A DNA stretch of 64,000 nt from an uncultured Porphyromonadaceae bacterium (GTDB taxonomy: Bacteria > Bacteroidota > Bacteroidia > Bacteroidales > Muribaculaceae): assembly GCA_900545955.1 (NCBI GenBank), contig URAU01000012.1, forward strand, positions 21,661 through 85,660, in the 5' to 3' direction. The position numbers were made by a program, and so were the translations under genes. The notes beneath the pieces are model-generated. The model worked only from the letters and a program-made list of their open reading frames with translations. It ran no database searches and was not told the DNA's origin. Shown piece after piece: positions 16,919-24,247 of the stretch. Every line of letters begins with the position of its first letter. Position 1 is the stretch's first letter.

Positions 16919-17605
16919 ATGTATCATCTTATTCTTCTGCGCCACGGCCAGAGCCAGTGGAATCTCGAAAACCGCTTCACGGGCTGGACAGATGTCGACC
17001 TTACCGAAAAAGGGCGCGACGAGGCCGCCGAGGCCGGACGGAAAATCGCCGCAGCCGGGCTCGAGCCGCGATATTGCTTCACTTCGTTTCAGAAACGGGC
17101 CATCCATACGCTGCAGATTGCGCTCGACGCAATGGACCGCGTATGGCTCCCCGTGGTGAAGGACTGGCACCTCAACGAGCGACATTACGGAGCACTCCAG
17201 GGCCTCAACAAGGCCGACACAGCTGCGAAATTCGGCGACGAGCAGGTGCACATCTGGCGTCGCAGCTACGATGTGGCGCCACCGGCGCTCACTCCCGACG
17301 ACCCTCGGTTCCCGGGCAACGATCCGCGCTACGCGGCACTCACAGACGATGAACTCCCGCTCACAGAATCGCTGCAGACTACCATCGGACGCGTGCGCCC
17401 ATGCTGGGAAGAACTTATCGCCCCAGCAATCCGGCTTTACGGTTCGGTTCTTGTAGCCGCCCACGGCAACTCCCTGCGGGGACTGGTGATGATGCTCAAG
17501 AAACTCACACCCGACGAAATCCTAAACGAGGAGATTCCCACCGGATCGCCGCGTGTGTTCACCCTCGACGAGCGGCTTCAGCCCGTCGACGACCGGTATC
17601 TATAG
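16919..17605 (+). CDS. gpmA: 2,3-bisphosphoglycerate-dependent phosphoglycerate mutase
   Basis: 228 residues from the ATG at 16919. The histidine-phosphatase motif LRHGQSQWN places the phosphorylated His at residue 9. Glu87 in LNERHYG and His182 in VAAHGNSLRG complete the active site, and ENRFTGWTDVDLTEKG is diagnostic for the dPGM branch. It interconverts 3- and 2-phosphoglycerate in glycolysis. It is about 20 residues shorter than the E. coli enzyme (250), mainly at the C-terminus. It lies 47 bases after the LacI-type gene on the same strand and may be read through from it. No separate -7 box is obvious. Confidence 0.93.
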   Translation: MYHLILLRHGQSQWNLENRFTGWTDVDLTEKGRDEAAEAGRKIAAAGLEPRYCFTSFQKRAIHTLQIALDAMDRVWLPVVKDWHLNERHYGALQGLNKADTAAKFGDEQVHIWRRSYDVAPPALTPDDPRFPGNDPRYAALTDDELPLTESLQTTIGRVRPCWEELIAPAIRLYGSVLVAAHGNSLRGLVMMLKKLTPDEILNEEIPTGSPRVFTLDERLQPVDDRYL

Positions 17606-17629
17606 TTTTATGGGGTAAGTTTTAAGCTT

Positions 17630-18199
17630 TCAGCGTATATCGAGCATCAGATGCGTCTGGAGCGACAGACTCCACTCCGGATGGGCGAGCGCGAAAGCTA
17701 TGGCAGCCTGCGTGTTGCGCCGGGTAGCTTCTGCGTCAGCTTCATGGCAGGGCTGCACACGCAGTTCTCCGGCAATTGCCTGGAGCCGGTCGTAGCGGCT
17801 CATGTCGGTCGCGGTATCCATCACGACTTTCAACTCATTGATACGCCCGAGCACCACCTCGGCCTCCTTGGGAGAGCAGGTGATCCAGTCGACTGAATCA
17901 GGCAGACGCCGAGACCCGTTGGTCTCCACCTGCACGTAAAAGCCCTCGGCGTGAAGAGCCTCCACAAGCGATGCCGTAAGCTGAAGCCCCGGCTCCCCAC
18001 CGGTTACTACGGCGTGACGCGCAGGAAACGCCGCCATCTCACCCACAATTTCCTTCTCGGTCATCTCGACGAAGGATTCGTGGCGCGTATCGCAGAAGGG
18101 GCAGCGCAGATTGCATCCCGACAGCCGCAGAAACACCGCCGGACGGCCCGTAAACCTCCCCTCCCCCTGCAGCGAATAAAAAATCTCGTTGACCTTCAT
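17630..18199 (-). CDS. queE: 7-carboxy-7-deazaguanine synthase (radical SAM)
   Basis: 189 residues from the ATG at 18199, where the protein begins MKVNEIFYSLQGEG as in QueE homologues. An in-frame ATG six codons upstream (18217) is an alternative. The radical-SAM cluster motif is CNLRCPFC within LSGCNLRCPFCDTRHESF, and VTGGEPGLQ is the glycine-rich SAM motif. QueE converts 6-carboxytetrahydropterin to 7-carboxy-7-deazaguanine in preQ0/queuosine synthesis. queD, encoding the preceding step, lies just upstream on the same strand with a 126-bp gap that contains a palindromic repeat. QueC is not in the window. Confidence 0.93.
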   Translation of the reverse strand: MKVNEIFYSLQGEGRFTGRPAVFLRLSGCNLRCPFCDTRHESFVEMTEKEIVGEMAAFPARHAVVTGGEPGLQLTASLVEALHAEGFYVQVETNGSRRLPDSVDWITCSPKEAEVVLGRINELKVVMDTATDMSRYDRLQAIAGELRVQPCHEADAEATRRNTQAAIAFALAHPEWSLSLQTHLMLDIR

Positions 18200-18275
18200 C
18201 TCGTCTCTGTTACCCATCCCATTATCAATTATTGCGAGAACCTTCCCGCTTATCCTCTCAATATCTGGCCATCAG

Positions 18276-18305
18276 ATTGTAGGGATGCACCGTGGTGCAT
18301 CCGCC
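18276..18305. repeat. REP-like palindrome, copy 1 (GGATGCACC family)
   Basis: A 30-bp unit with arms GGATGCACC (18283-18291) and GGTGCATCC (18294-18302) around a GT loop, preceded by ATTGTA and followed by GCC. The same unit occurs twice near 56 kb. It sits in the queD-queE gap. Confidence 0.75.
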
Positions 18306-18325
18306 TCCCTTCTGATTTATCCGAC

Positions 18326-18679
18326 TCAGAATGGTGCCCCTTCCGCGCCGGGCGCTACATATGCCGCGATGTTGCCCTCACTTTCCTGCACCGTACATTT
18401 ATAGCAACCAGGCGTCTGGTCCACCACCCAGCGGGCGATGTTCTCGGCCGTCGGGTTGAAAGGCAGAACGTCGTTGAGGCACGCGTGGTCGAGCCGGTCG
18501 GCTATAGCCCGCTTGATGTGCGTAAAATCGGCTACCATACCGTTCCCGTCGAGCTCCTCAGCCCGGCAGAACACCGTAATAATCCAGTTGTGGCCATGCA
18601 GCGCCGTGCACTTGCTTTCATACGACAGCTCCAGCCTATGCGACGCCGAAATCTCCAGTCGCTTCCTCACGTAATACAT
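18326..18679 (-). CDS. queD: 6-carboxytetrahydropterin synthase
   Basis: 117 residues from the ATG at 18679 (MYYVRKRLEISASHRL). The frame is open 15 codons further but that part is Lys/Glu-rich and unlike the family. Zinc ligands are His14 (SASHRL) and His29/His31 in LHGHNW. Cys24 in ESKCTALHGH is the catalytic residue, and the C-terminal VQESE supplies the conserved Glu. QueD converts dihydroneopterin triphosphate to 6-carboxytetrahydropterin, the substrate of QueE encoded next. The two genes probably form a small queuosine operon. Confidence 0.92.
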   Translation of the reverse strand: MYYVRKRLEISASHRLELSYESKCTALHGHNWIITVFCRAEELDGNGMVADFTHIKRAIADRLDHACLNDVLPFNPTAENIARWVVDQTPGCYKCTVQESEGNIAAYVAPGAEGAPF

Positions 18680-18796
18680 ATATTCCCTCTCTTTATCTAT
18701 CTTTTTATATCTTTCTTTTTCCAATTATCTCCGCAAATTTACAAAACTTTCCCCTATATTTCCCGCAAATTTTATTTTTAAGTAAAATATTCGTCG

Positions 18797-18804
18797 TATC
18801 TTTG
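18797..18804 (+). promoter_or_regulatory. -7 promoter box before the XRE regulator
   Basis: TATCTTTG matches the Bacteroidota -7 consensus, with a T-rich stretch at 18771-18779 in place of a clear -33 box. The predicted transcript starts near 18811 and leads into the XRE gene. Confidence 0.6.
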
Positions 18805-18871
18805 CGCTATAAACATCATAGTTACGTCATCGACTTTCTTGACTATCATATCAACTATTGTAATTATCACA

Positions 18872-19138
18872 ATGAAACGCACGGCTAAATCACTGGAAGA
18901 AATGCTGGGGCCTATACCCGAAAGTCTGCAACAGGAAACCGAGCTTTCCTTTCAGATTTCAGACCGCATTTATGAACTGATGCAACAGCGCGGCTTGACA
19001 AAAAAACAATTTGCTGACGCTCTTGGCAAACGACCTTGTGAAGTAACCAAATGGCTTAGCGGCCAACATAACTTTACCATAGCAACACTCTCCATGTTGT
19101 CCACCTTCTTTGGGCAACCGGTTATCGCAGTAATTTAA
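18872..19138 (+). CDS. XRE-family helix-turn-helix protein
   Basis: 88 residues from the ATG at 18872. An upstream in-frame start adds eleven hydrophobic residues not expected in this family. Residues about 30-85 form an XRE helix-turn-helix (LTKKQFADALGKRPCEVTKWLSGQHNFTIATL), as found in antitoxins of HigA/HipB type and small regulators. There is no toxin-like ORF directly adjacent, so a toxin-antitoxin role is not supported. It starts an AT-rich stretch of three genes between queD and trmB that differs from the GC-rich surroundings and may have been acquired by transfer. Confidence 0.82.
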   Translation: MKRTAKSLEEMLGPIPESLQQETELSFQISDRIYELMQQRGLTKKQFADALGKRPCEVTKWLSGQHNFTIATLSMLSTFFGQPVIAVI

Positions 19139-19187
19139 AATTTAATGACTTTCCCATTTTAACGATAGCCCTTAACGTAATTTTTAC

Positions 19188-19195
19188 TATCTTTG
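19188..19195 (+). promoter_or_regulatory. -7 promoter box before the duplicated-domain membrane protein
   Basis: TATCTTTG, 50 bases before the ATG at 19245, with CATTTTAACG about 20 bases upstream as a weak -33 region. A second TATCTTTG at 19234-19241 is too close to the ATG to drive a normal leader. Confidence 0.5.
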
Positions 19196-19244
19196 TTTTA
19201 AAATATCTTTCAAAGAACCAAGGACTTAAAAAATATCTTTGACC

Positions 19245-19952
19245 ATGAATAAATGGCTCATCTATGTGCTCGGAATTATCACCGGTATTGTATTGACATT
19301 TTCTTTCGCTTATTGCGTTAATCAACATAGAAAATCAGGGCTTAATGGCCTTGAATTGCTTGAGAATCCGGAAGAAAATATGGGATACTCAATGCTGAAA
19401 GTGTTTCAGGTTATCGACTCCGGATACGCTTTAGCGCTTGCCGACGGTCACTATGATTCCACGGTTCTCCTAATTCCAAACGAGAAACAACAATTTTATG
19501 ACGATCAGGAAATCGTCCTTAAAAACAATCAATGCGCCCAACGCGTGGGCACTTACAAGTATACGAATGAACTTGCGCGTGAAAAGACCGTACCTGCTGT
19601 CAAAATTATCGATGGAGTTGATGGCTCTAATCCAGCTAAATCAGTCACGACAAAAAACGTTTCCGGGAAAACAATATTTGATAAGCCGGGCGACTGTGTG
19701 AGTCGAAAAAATTTTGAAGTCCAGAAAGTCCTGGATTCCGGCGATGCTATTGCTCTGGAAGTTATAGATAATTCGTCCGGATATGTCTTTACTTCTGATT
19801 TGGAAGTCCTTCTATTGGCTCATGACGGCTCTGATTTCTACAACAACCAAATTGTCAGAGCCCCCAGGGGGAAATGCGCGCGCCAAATCGGCACTTACAA
19901 ATATTCTTATGCTGGGACAACAAAAGTGATTCCGATAATTGACTTCAGATAA
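19245..19952 (+). CDS. Hypothetical membrane-anchored protein with duplicated domain
   Basis: 235 residues from the ATG at 19245. Residues about 5-25 form one transmembrane segment and the rest is soluble. Two copies of an 80-90-residue beta-rich unit are visible. The first (about 48-125) has FQVIDSGYALAL, FYDDQEIV and CAQRVGTYKY. The second (about 150-235) has QKVLDSGDAIAL, FYNNQIV and CARQIGTYKYSY. Each ends with VPAVKIID or VIPIIDF. I do not recognise the family. Codon use is AT-rich compared with the flanks. It lies between the XRE gene and a NERD-domain gene on the same strand, probably part of one acquired cassette. Confidence 0.75.
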   Translation: MNKWLIYVLGIITGIVLTFSFAYCVNQHRKSGLNGLELLENPEENMGYSMLKVFQVIDSGYALALADGHYDSTVLLIPNEKQQFYDDQEIVLKNNQCAQRVGTYKYTNELAREKTVPAVKIIDGVDGSNPAKSVTTKNVSGKTIFDKPGDCVSRKNFEVQKVLDSGDAIALEVIDNSSGYVFTSDLEVLLLAHDGSDFYNNQIVRAPRGKCARQIGTYKYSYAGTTKVIPIIDFR

Positions 19953-20023
19953 GAGCTATATAAGCATGATTCAACCAAGCTTCGCTCTTTAGCCTTTTCT
20001 TTTTTCGCTCTTAACCAATCGTT

Positions 20024-20719
20024 ATGCGACTCGCTACCATTCTACTACTGATTGGCCTGATATTGTGGATTGCATATCAGATTTATCTCAAGCGAAAAGA
20101 GCGAAAACTTATTGAGCAGGTCACGCCCATTACTCGCGGGGAGAAATCGGAACGTAAAGTAATCCTGAGTTTATTAAAAGAAGGAATAAATCCTAAAGCT
20201 ATTTTCCATGACTTATATATTCAAAAACCGAATAGAGAGTATACGCAGATAGATGTCGCAGTAGCTACAAAAGCAGGAATTATTGTACTTGAAGTAAAGG
20301 ATTATAGCGGTTGGATTTTCGGCAATGAACATCAAAAATATTGGACACAATTATTGGCATTTGGTAAGCAAAAACATCGCTTTTATAACCCAGTAATGCA
20401 GAATGCTGGTCACATCCAAGCCATCAGACAATGTTTGCCTAATAATCCCGATATCCCGATTTTCTCAGTCATTGTTTTCTTTGGAAATAGTGAGTTTAAG
20501 AATGTGACTTGCAACGCAGACAATACTTTTATTATATATCCTCATTCTATTAGACAAGTAGTTGCCGATATTTTGTTACAACCAGATGCGAATTATGGGA
20601 ATAAATACGAGATAATGGAATTATTTACGACGGCAGTCCAAAACGGAGATAATTCTATGATTGTATCCTCTCAAATCAGCTCTGCCATTTATCATAATTT
20701 AAATAGACCTCATTCTTAG
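20024..20719 (+). CDS. NERD-domain (nuclease-related) membrane protein
   Basis: 231 residues with an N-terminal transmembrane helix (about 3-20) followed by a basic KRKERK stop-transfer segment. Residues about 40-160 match the nuclease-related domain (NERD, PF08378): GEKSERKVILSLL, then QIDVAVATKAGIIVLEVKDYSGWIFG, where the Asp and the Glu-Val-Lys correspond to the D-ExK core of restriction-endonuclease-like folds. NERD proteins are poorly characterised but often lie in mobile or defence-rich DNA. The gene is AT-rich, 71 bases after the duplicated-domain protein. A nuclease role for the cassette is inference. Confidence 0.82.
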   Translation: MRLATILLLIGLILWIAYQIYLKRKERKLIEQVTPITRGEKSERKVILSLLKEGINPKAIFHDLYIQKPNREYTQIDVAVATKAGIIVLEVKDYSGWIFGNEHQKYWTQLLAFGKQKHRFYNPVMQNAGHIQAIRQCLPNNPDIPIFSVIVFFGNSEFKNVTCNADNTFIIYPHSIRQVVADILLQPDANYGNKYEIMELFTTAVQNGDNSMIVSSQISSAIYHNLNRPHS

Positions 20720-20987
20720 CATTTCCATCAATCTATTAAGAGTGATTCGTTCGTGGAGTTTAGAATCAAAATTTTTTCGATTATGTGGAGTTTGGATCGA
20801 TAACGCACATTGCATCAATCGTTTCGAATCTTCTTCAATTTATTCATTCGGCATATTCAGCCTACGCTAAAATTGACACTTATTGACACCGCCCAAAATC
20901 ATCGAATATAACTTAGAAATATATGTCTCACTTGCTTTTCCCTTAAAACTGGGGCGAGGGGCGGATGGAAAAAAGCGGAGATTTATG
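20720..20987. other. AT-rich intergenic stretch after the NERD gene
   Basis: No gene, tRNA or strong hairpin is seen. A short imperfect direct repeat, GTGGAGTTTAGAATC at 20753 and GTGGAGTTTGGATC at 20785, lies 32 bases apart and could mark the edge of the acquired segment. Confidence 0.35.
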
Positions 20988-20995
20988 TAACTTTG
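20988..20995 (+). promoter_or_regulatory. -7 promoter box before trmB
   Basis: TAACTTTG fits the Bacteroidota -7 consensus. No good TTTG lies 19-21 bases upstream. The predicted start near 21002 leaves a leader of only about 20 nt before the trmB ATG at 21021. Confidence 0.6.
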
Positions 20996-21020
20996 CAGAA
21001 ATCAACCGTAATATTTTTCT

Positions 21021-21767
21021 ATGGGGAAAAACAAACTGAAAAAGTTCGCCGACATGGAGCAGATGAGCTGCGTGTTTCAGTATCCTTTCGGGGTGCTCCG
21101 CGAATCGGGGTTCCCGCTACGCGGCCGCTGGAACGAGGAGTATTTCCACAACAGCGGTCCTATCGTGCTCGAACTCGGCTGTGGCAAAGGTGAATACACC
21201 GTGGGGCTCGCCCGGCGGTATCCGGAAAAGAACTTCATCGGTATCGACATAAAGGGAGCACGAATGTGGACCGGCGCACGCGCCGCCACCGAGGAGGGGC
21301 TCGCCAACGCAGCATTCCTCCGCACCAGCATCGAGCTTCTCCCCCACTTTTTCGCCCCCGGCGAAGTAAGCGAAATCTGGATTACCTTCCCGGACCCGCA
21401 GATGAAGAAGGTGCGCAAGCGCCTGACCTCCACCACATTCCTCAACACATACCGGCAGGTGATGGCTCCCGGCGGCATGATAAGGCTGAAAACCGACTCA
21501 CCGTTTCTTTTCACCTATACGCGCCTGATGGCGGAGCTCAACGGCATCGTACCCGAGACGATTACCGACGACCTATACCACAGCGGCGCGGCCGACGATA
21601 TACTCCAGATCCGCACTTTCTATGAACAACAATGGCTCGACCGCGGTTTGACTATCAAATATATAGCCTTCCCTCTTCCGATGGATGGGGCGCTTGAGGA
21701 GCCTACGGACGAAATTCCCTTCGACACCTACCGCAGTTTCGCCCGCGGAACCCTCCAGGGCTTCTGA
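21021..21767 (+). CDS. trmB: tRNA (guanine-N7-)-methyltransferase
   Basis: 248 residues. The SAM-binding motif I is VLELGCGKGEYT (about 50-61), and FIGIDIKGARMW and ITFPDPQMKKVRKRL are diagnostic of TrmB, which methylates G46 in the variable loop of tRNAs. The C-terminal TDDLYHS and FYEQQWLDRGLTIKYI also fit. It is followed by the Mrp ATPase 30 bases downstream, likely co-transcribed. Base composition returns to the GC-rich style of the core genome here. Confidence 0.94.
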   Translation: MGKNKLKKFADMEQMSCVFQYPFGVLRESGFPLRGRWNEEYFHNSGPIVLELGCGKGEYTVGLARRYPEKNFIGIDIKGARMWTGARAATEEGLANAAFLRTSIELLPHFFAPGEVSEIWITFPDPQMKKVRKRLTSTTFLNTYRQVMAPGGMIRLKTDSPFLFTYTRLMAELNGIVPETITDDLYHSGAADDILQIRTFYEQQWLDRGLTIKYIAFPLPMDGALEEPTDEIPFDTYRSFARGTLQGF

Positions 21768-21797
21768 TTCTCCTACAACCAACTATACTGACCGACT

Positions 21798-22904
21798 ATG
21801 CAACTATACCCCAAACTCATACTCGACGCGCTTAAAAACGTGCGTTATCCCGCCTCCGGCAAGAACATTGTCGACGCCGGAATGGTGGAGGACGACATCC
21901 GTATCGACGGCAACAAGGTGAGCTTCTCGCTCATCTTCGAGAAACCCACCGACCCCTTCATCAAATCGATTGTGCGCGCCGCCGAGACGGCCATCCAGAC
22001 CTATATCTCGCCCGAAGTCGACATCAAGGGCAATATCGCGGTGAAAACCACCGCCGCGATGCCCCAGCCTGCCGAAAAACCTCTGAAACAGGTAAAAAAC
22101 ATTATCGGCGTAAGCTCCGGCAAGGGTGGCGTGGGCAAGTCGACCGTGGCCAGCAATCTGGCCGTGGCGCTCGCCCGCGAAGGCTATCGCGTCGGCCTGC
22201 TCGACGCCGATATTTTTGGGCCGTCCATCCCCAAGATGTTCGGCGTAGAGGATGAGGAACTTTACATCCATGAGGTCGACGGCCGCCAGCTCATAATCCC
22301 CATTGAGAAATACGGCGTGAAGATTCTCTCCATCGGCTTCCTCGTCGATAAGAACGCCCCGGTGCTCTGGCGCGGCTCGATGGCTTCCAACGCTCTCCGC
22401 CAGCTTATCTCTGACGCTGACTGGGGTGAGCTCGACTACTTCGTAATCGACATGCCTCCGGGCACGAGCGACATCCACCTCACCCTCGTGCAGCAGCTTG
22501 CAATTACCGGTGTGGTCATAGTCAGCACCCCCCAGCAGGTGGCGCTCGCCGATGCCCGCAAGGGAATTTCTATGTTCACCGGCGAGAAGGTGAACGTGCC
22601 TATTCTCGGCCTTGTCGAGAATATGGCCTGGTTCACACCCGAAAAACATCCCGACGAACGCTACTACATTTTCGGCCGCGAAGGCGGCGTGAAACTCGCT
22701 CAGGAACTGGGCGTGAAACTTCTTGCTCAAATCCCGCTGGTTGTCGACGTATGCGACGACGGCGACGCAGGTACTCCCATCGCACTGAAGGACTCGGTGA
22801 TGGGCCATGAATTCCTCCATCTTGCCCACGAGGTGGTCGACGCCGTGGATGAGCGCAACAATTCGCTACCACCTACCCAGAAGGTGGAAATAAAGACCAA
22901 ATAG
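21798..22904 (+). CDS. Mrp/NBP35-family Fe-S cluster carrier ATPase
   Basis: 368 residues. The N-terminal 90 residues are a MIP18/DUF59 domain. The ATPase domain follows with the deviant Walker A GVSSGKGGVGKST (about 104-116), DADIFGPSIPKMFG and a Walker B-like FVIDMPPGTSD. Mrp/ApbC proteins bind and hand over Fe-S clusters. The CxxC pair that coordinates the cluster in E. coli ApbC (after ENM) is absent: the sequence reads ENMAWFTPEKHPDERYYIFG, so the cluster, if any, must bind elsewhere. Ends 43 bases before aroQ, with a short inverted repeat in the gap. Confidence 0.9.
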   Translation: MQLYPKLILDALKNVRYPASGKNIVDAGMVEDDIRIDGNKVSFSLIFEKPTDPFIKSIVRAAETAIQTYISPEVDIKGNIAVKTTAAMPQPAEKPLKQVKNIIGVSSGKGGVGKSTVASNLAVALAREGYRVGLLDADIFGPSIPKMFGVEDEELYIHEVDGRQLIIPIEKYGVKILSIGFLVDKNAPVLWRGSMASNALRQLISDADWGELDYFVIDMPPGTSDIHLTLVQQLAITGVVIVSTPQQVALADARKGISMFTGEKVNVPILGLVENMAWFTPEKHPDERYYIFGREGGVKLAQELGVKLLAQIPLVVDVCDDGDAGTPIALKDSVMGHEFLHLAHEVVDAVDERNNSLPPTQKVEIKTK

Positions 22905-22911
22905 CCCGCAC

Positions 22912-22946
22912 TAAGTAACCGGTCGAAATTATTTTAATGTTACTTA
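22912..22946. repeat. Short inverted-repeat element, TAAGTAAC family (end-only form)
   Basis: Perfect 8-bp ends TAAGTAAC (22912-22919) and GTTACTTA (22939-22946) enclose CGGTCGAAATTATTTTAAT. The left 23 bases match the left end of the full-length element at 23383 with two differences. It fills the whole gap between the Mrp gene and the aroQ start at 22948. Confidence 0.65.
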
Positions 22947-22947
22947 T

Positions 22948-23385
22948 ATGGCCAAAATTCTCATTATCAACGGGCCGAACCTCAATCTGCTCGGCGTGCG
23001 CGAGCCGGATGTCTACGGCCGAATCTCGATGGACGACTATCTGAAGGCCCTCGCCGTGGACTATCCCCATGTGGAGATCGACTACTACCAGAGCAACCAC
23101 GAGGGCGACCTGATCGACCGCCTCCACGAGGCAGGTTTCGACAGCAGTCTGGCTGGTATCGTGTTCAATGCCGGCGCATATACCCACACGTCGCTCGCCC
23201 TGGCCGATGCCATCCGCTCGATTGAAACGCCTGTGGTTGAAGTGCATATCTCCAACGTGGCGGCGCGCCCGGAGTCAATCCGCCACCAGTCGCTCATCGC
23301 TCCGGCCTGCCGCGGCACCATCGCCGGATTCGGTATGGACTCCTACCGCCTCGGCATCGAGGCCCTGCTCGAAGGGGCGTCGTAA
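22948..23385 (+). CDS. aroQ: 3-dehydroquinate dehydratase, type II
   Basis: 145 residues, the usual size. The N-terminal INGPNLNLLGVREPDVYG signature of type II enzymes contains the catalytic Arg and Tyr. QSNHEGDLID, NAGAYTHTSLAL and VEVHISN hold the conserved Glu, Asn and His residues. It dehydrates 3-dehydroquinate to 3-dehydroshikimate in the shikimate pathway. The gene is framed by two members of the same inverted-repeat family (22912-22946 and 23383-23570); the left base of the latter is its stop codon. Confidence 0.94.
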   Translation: MAKILIINGPNLNLLGVREPDVYGRISMDDYLKALAVDYPHVEIDYYQSNHEGDLIDRLHEAGFDSSLAGIVFNAGAYTHTSLALADAIRSIETPVVEVHISNVAARPESIRHQSLIAPACRGTIAGFGMDSYRLGIEALLEGAS

Positions 23386-23570
23386 GTAACTGGTCGAAAT
23401 TATTTAAATATTTCCGGGAGGAAAATTTTCAGGAGATTTTTCTCGATGAAGAAGGAGTGTAGATGTCTACACGACTGATGAAGAGAGGAAAAGATGCGAA
23501 AATTTTACCGCGGAAATATTGAAAATAATTAGAGCAGGATAGTATTAAATAATTTTGAACAGTTACTTAA
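23383..23570. repeat. Full-length inverted-repeat element, TAAGTAAC family
   Basis: About 188 bp. Imperfect terminal repeats of 26 bp: TAAGTAACTGGTCGAAATTA on the left, and TTAAGTAACTGTTCAAAATT read from the right end (23570 backwards). Inner arms AATATTTCCGGGAGGAAAAT and the complement of the 23510 region pair again. The centre is GGAG, then TGTAGA-TG-TCTACA (23458-23471), then CGACTGATGAAGAG. No ORF. It forms one long imperfect hairpin and resembles a MITE-like or structured RNA element. Confidence 0.7.
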
Positions 23571-23582
23571 CAGTCTGATGCA

Positions 23583-24218
23583 ATGACAGAAGAGCTCGAA
23601 TCCTATATAATCGACCATTCCGACGCCGAGCCCGAAAGTCTGCGCCGGCTGGAGCGCGACGTTAACCTGCGGCTGCTCTACCCGCGCATGTGTTCCGGCC
23701 GCTATCAGGGGCGTCTGCTCAAGATGCTGACCGCGATGGTCGCTCCGCGGCGTGTGCTCGAAGTGGGCACCTACGCCGGTTACTCCGCCCTATGCATCGC
23801 TGAAGGCCTCCCAGAGGGCGCGACAGTCGACACCGTTGAGATCAACGACGAAATGGAACCGTTTATCCGGCGGCAGTTCGACCACTCCCCTTTCGGCCAC
23901 CGCATCAACCTGATTATCGGCGACTTCGATGAAGTAGCACATAACCTTACCACAGGCTACGACTTGGCCTACATCGACGGCAACAAGCGCACGTATCTCG
24001 AAACGTTCCGCAAAGTGCGCCGCCTTGTGCGCCCGGGAGGATTCGTCCTTGCAGACAATACCCTCTGGGACGGTAAGATAACAGACCTGAGCGCTTCCCA
24101 CGACCCGCAGACACTCGGTATAGCCGAGTTCAACGACGCCGTGGCGGCCGATCCCACGCTTGAAAAGGTGATTCTCCCCGTGCGCGACGGCCTCACGCTC
24201 ATACGCATACTCAGCTGA
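23583..24218 (+). CDS. Class I SAM-dependent O-methyltransferase
   Basis: 211 residues of the caffeoyl-CoA/catechol O-methyltransferase-like family (Methyltransf_3). SAM motif I is VLEVGTYAGYSAL (about 59-71). TVEINDEMEPF, YDLAYIDGNKR with the metal-binding Asp, and LADNTLWDGK follow in the standard order. It methylates hydroxyl groups of small aromatic molecules or, in some homologues, a 5-hydroxyuridine in tRNA (TrmR-like). The substrate here is not clear. ribF follows 29 bases downstream. Confidence 0.88.
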   Translation: MTEELESYIIDHSDAEPESLRRLERDVNLRLLYPRMCSGRYQGRLLKMLTAMVAPRRVLEVGTYAGYSALCIAEGLPEGATVDTVEINDEMEPFIRRQFDHSPFGHRINLIIGDFDEVAHNLTTGYDLAYIDGNKRTYLETFRKVRRLVRPGGFVLADNTLWDGKITDLSASHDPQTLGIAEFNDAVAADPTLEKVILPVRDGLTLIRILS

Positions 24219-24247
24219 TTTAAAAGTATATCCACCCATAATCTCCA

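Noticed and set aside
19234..19241. TATCTTTG as a promoter for the membrane protein
   Set aside because: It ends only three bases before the ATG, which would leave no leader. The copy at 19188 is better placed.
18872..19952. Toxin-antitoxin pair formed by the XRE gene and its neighbour
   Set aside because: The neighbour is a membrane-anchored duplicated-domain protein with no toxin-like features, and it has its own -7 box.
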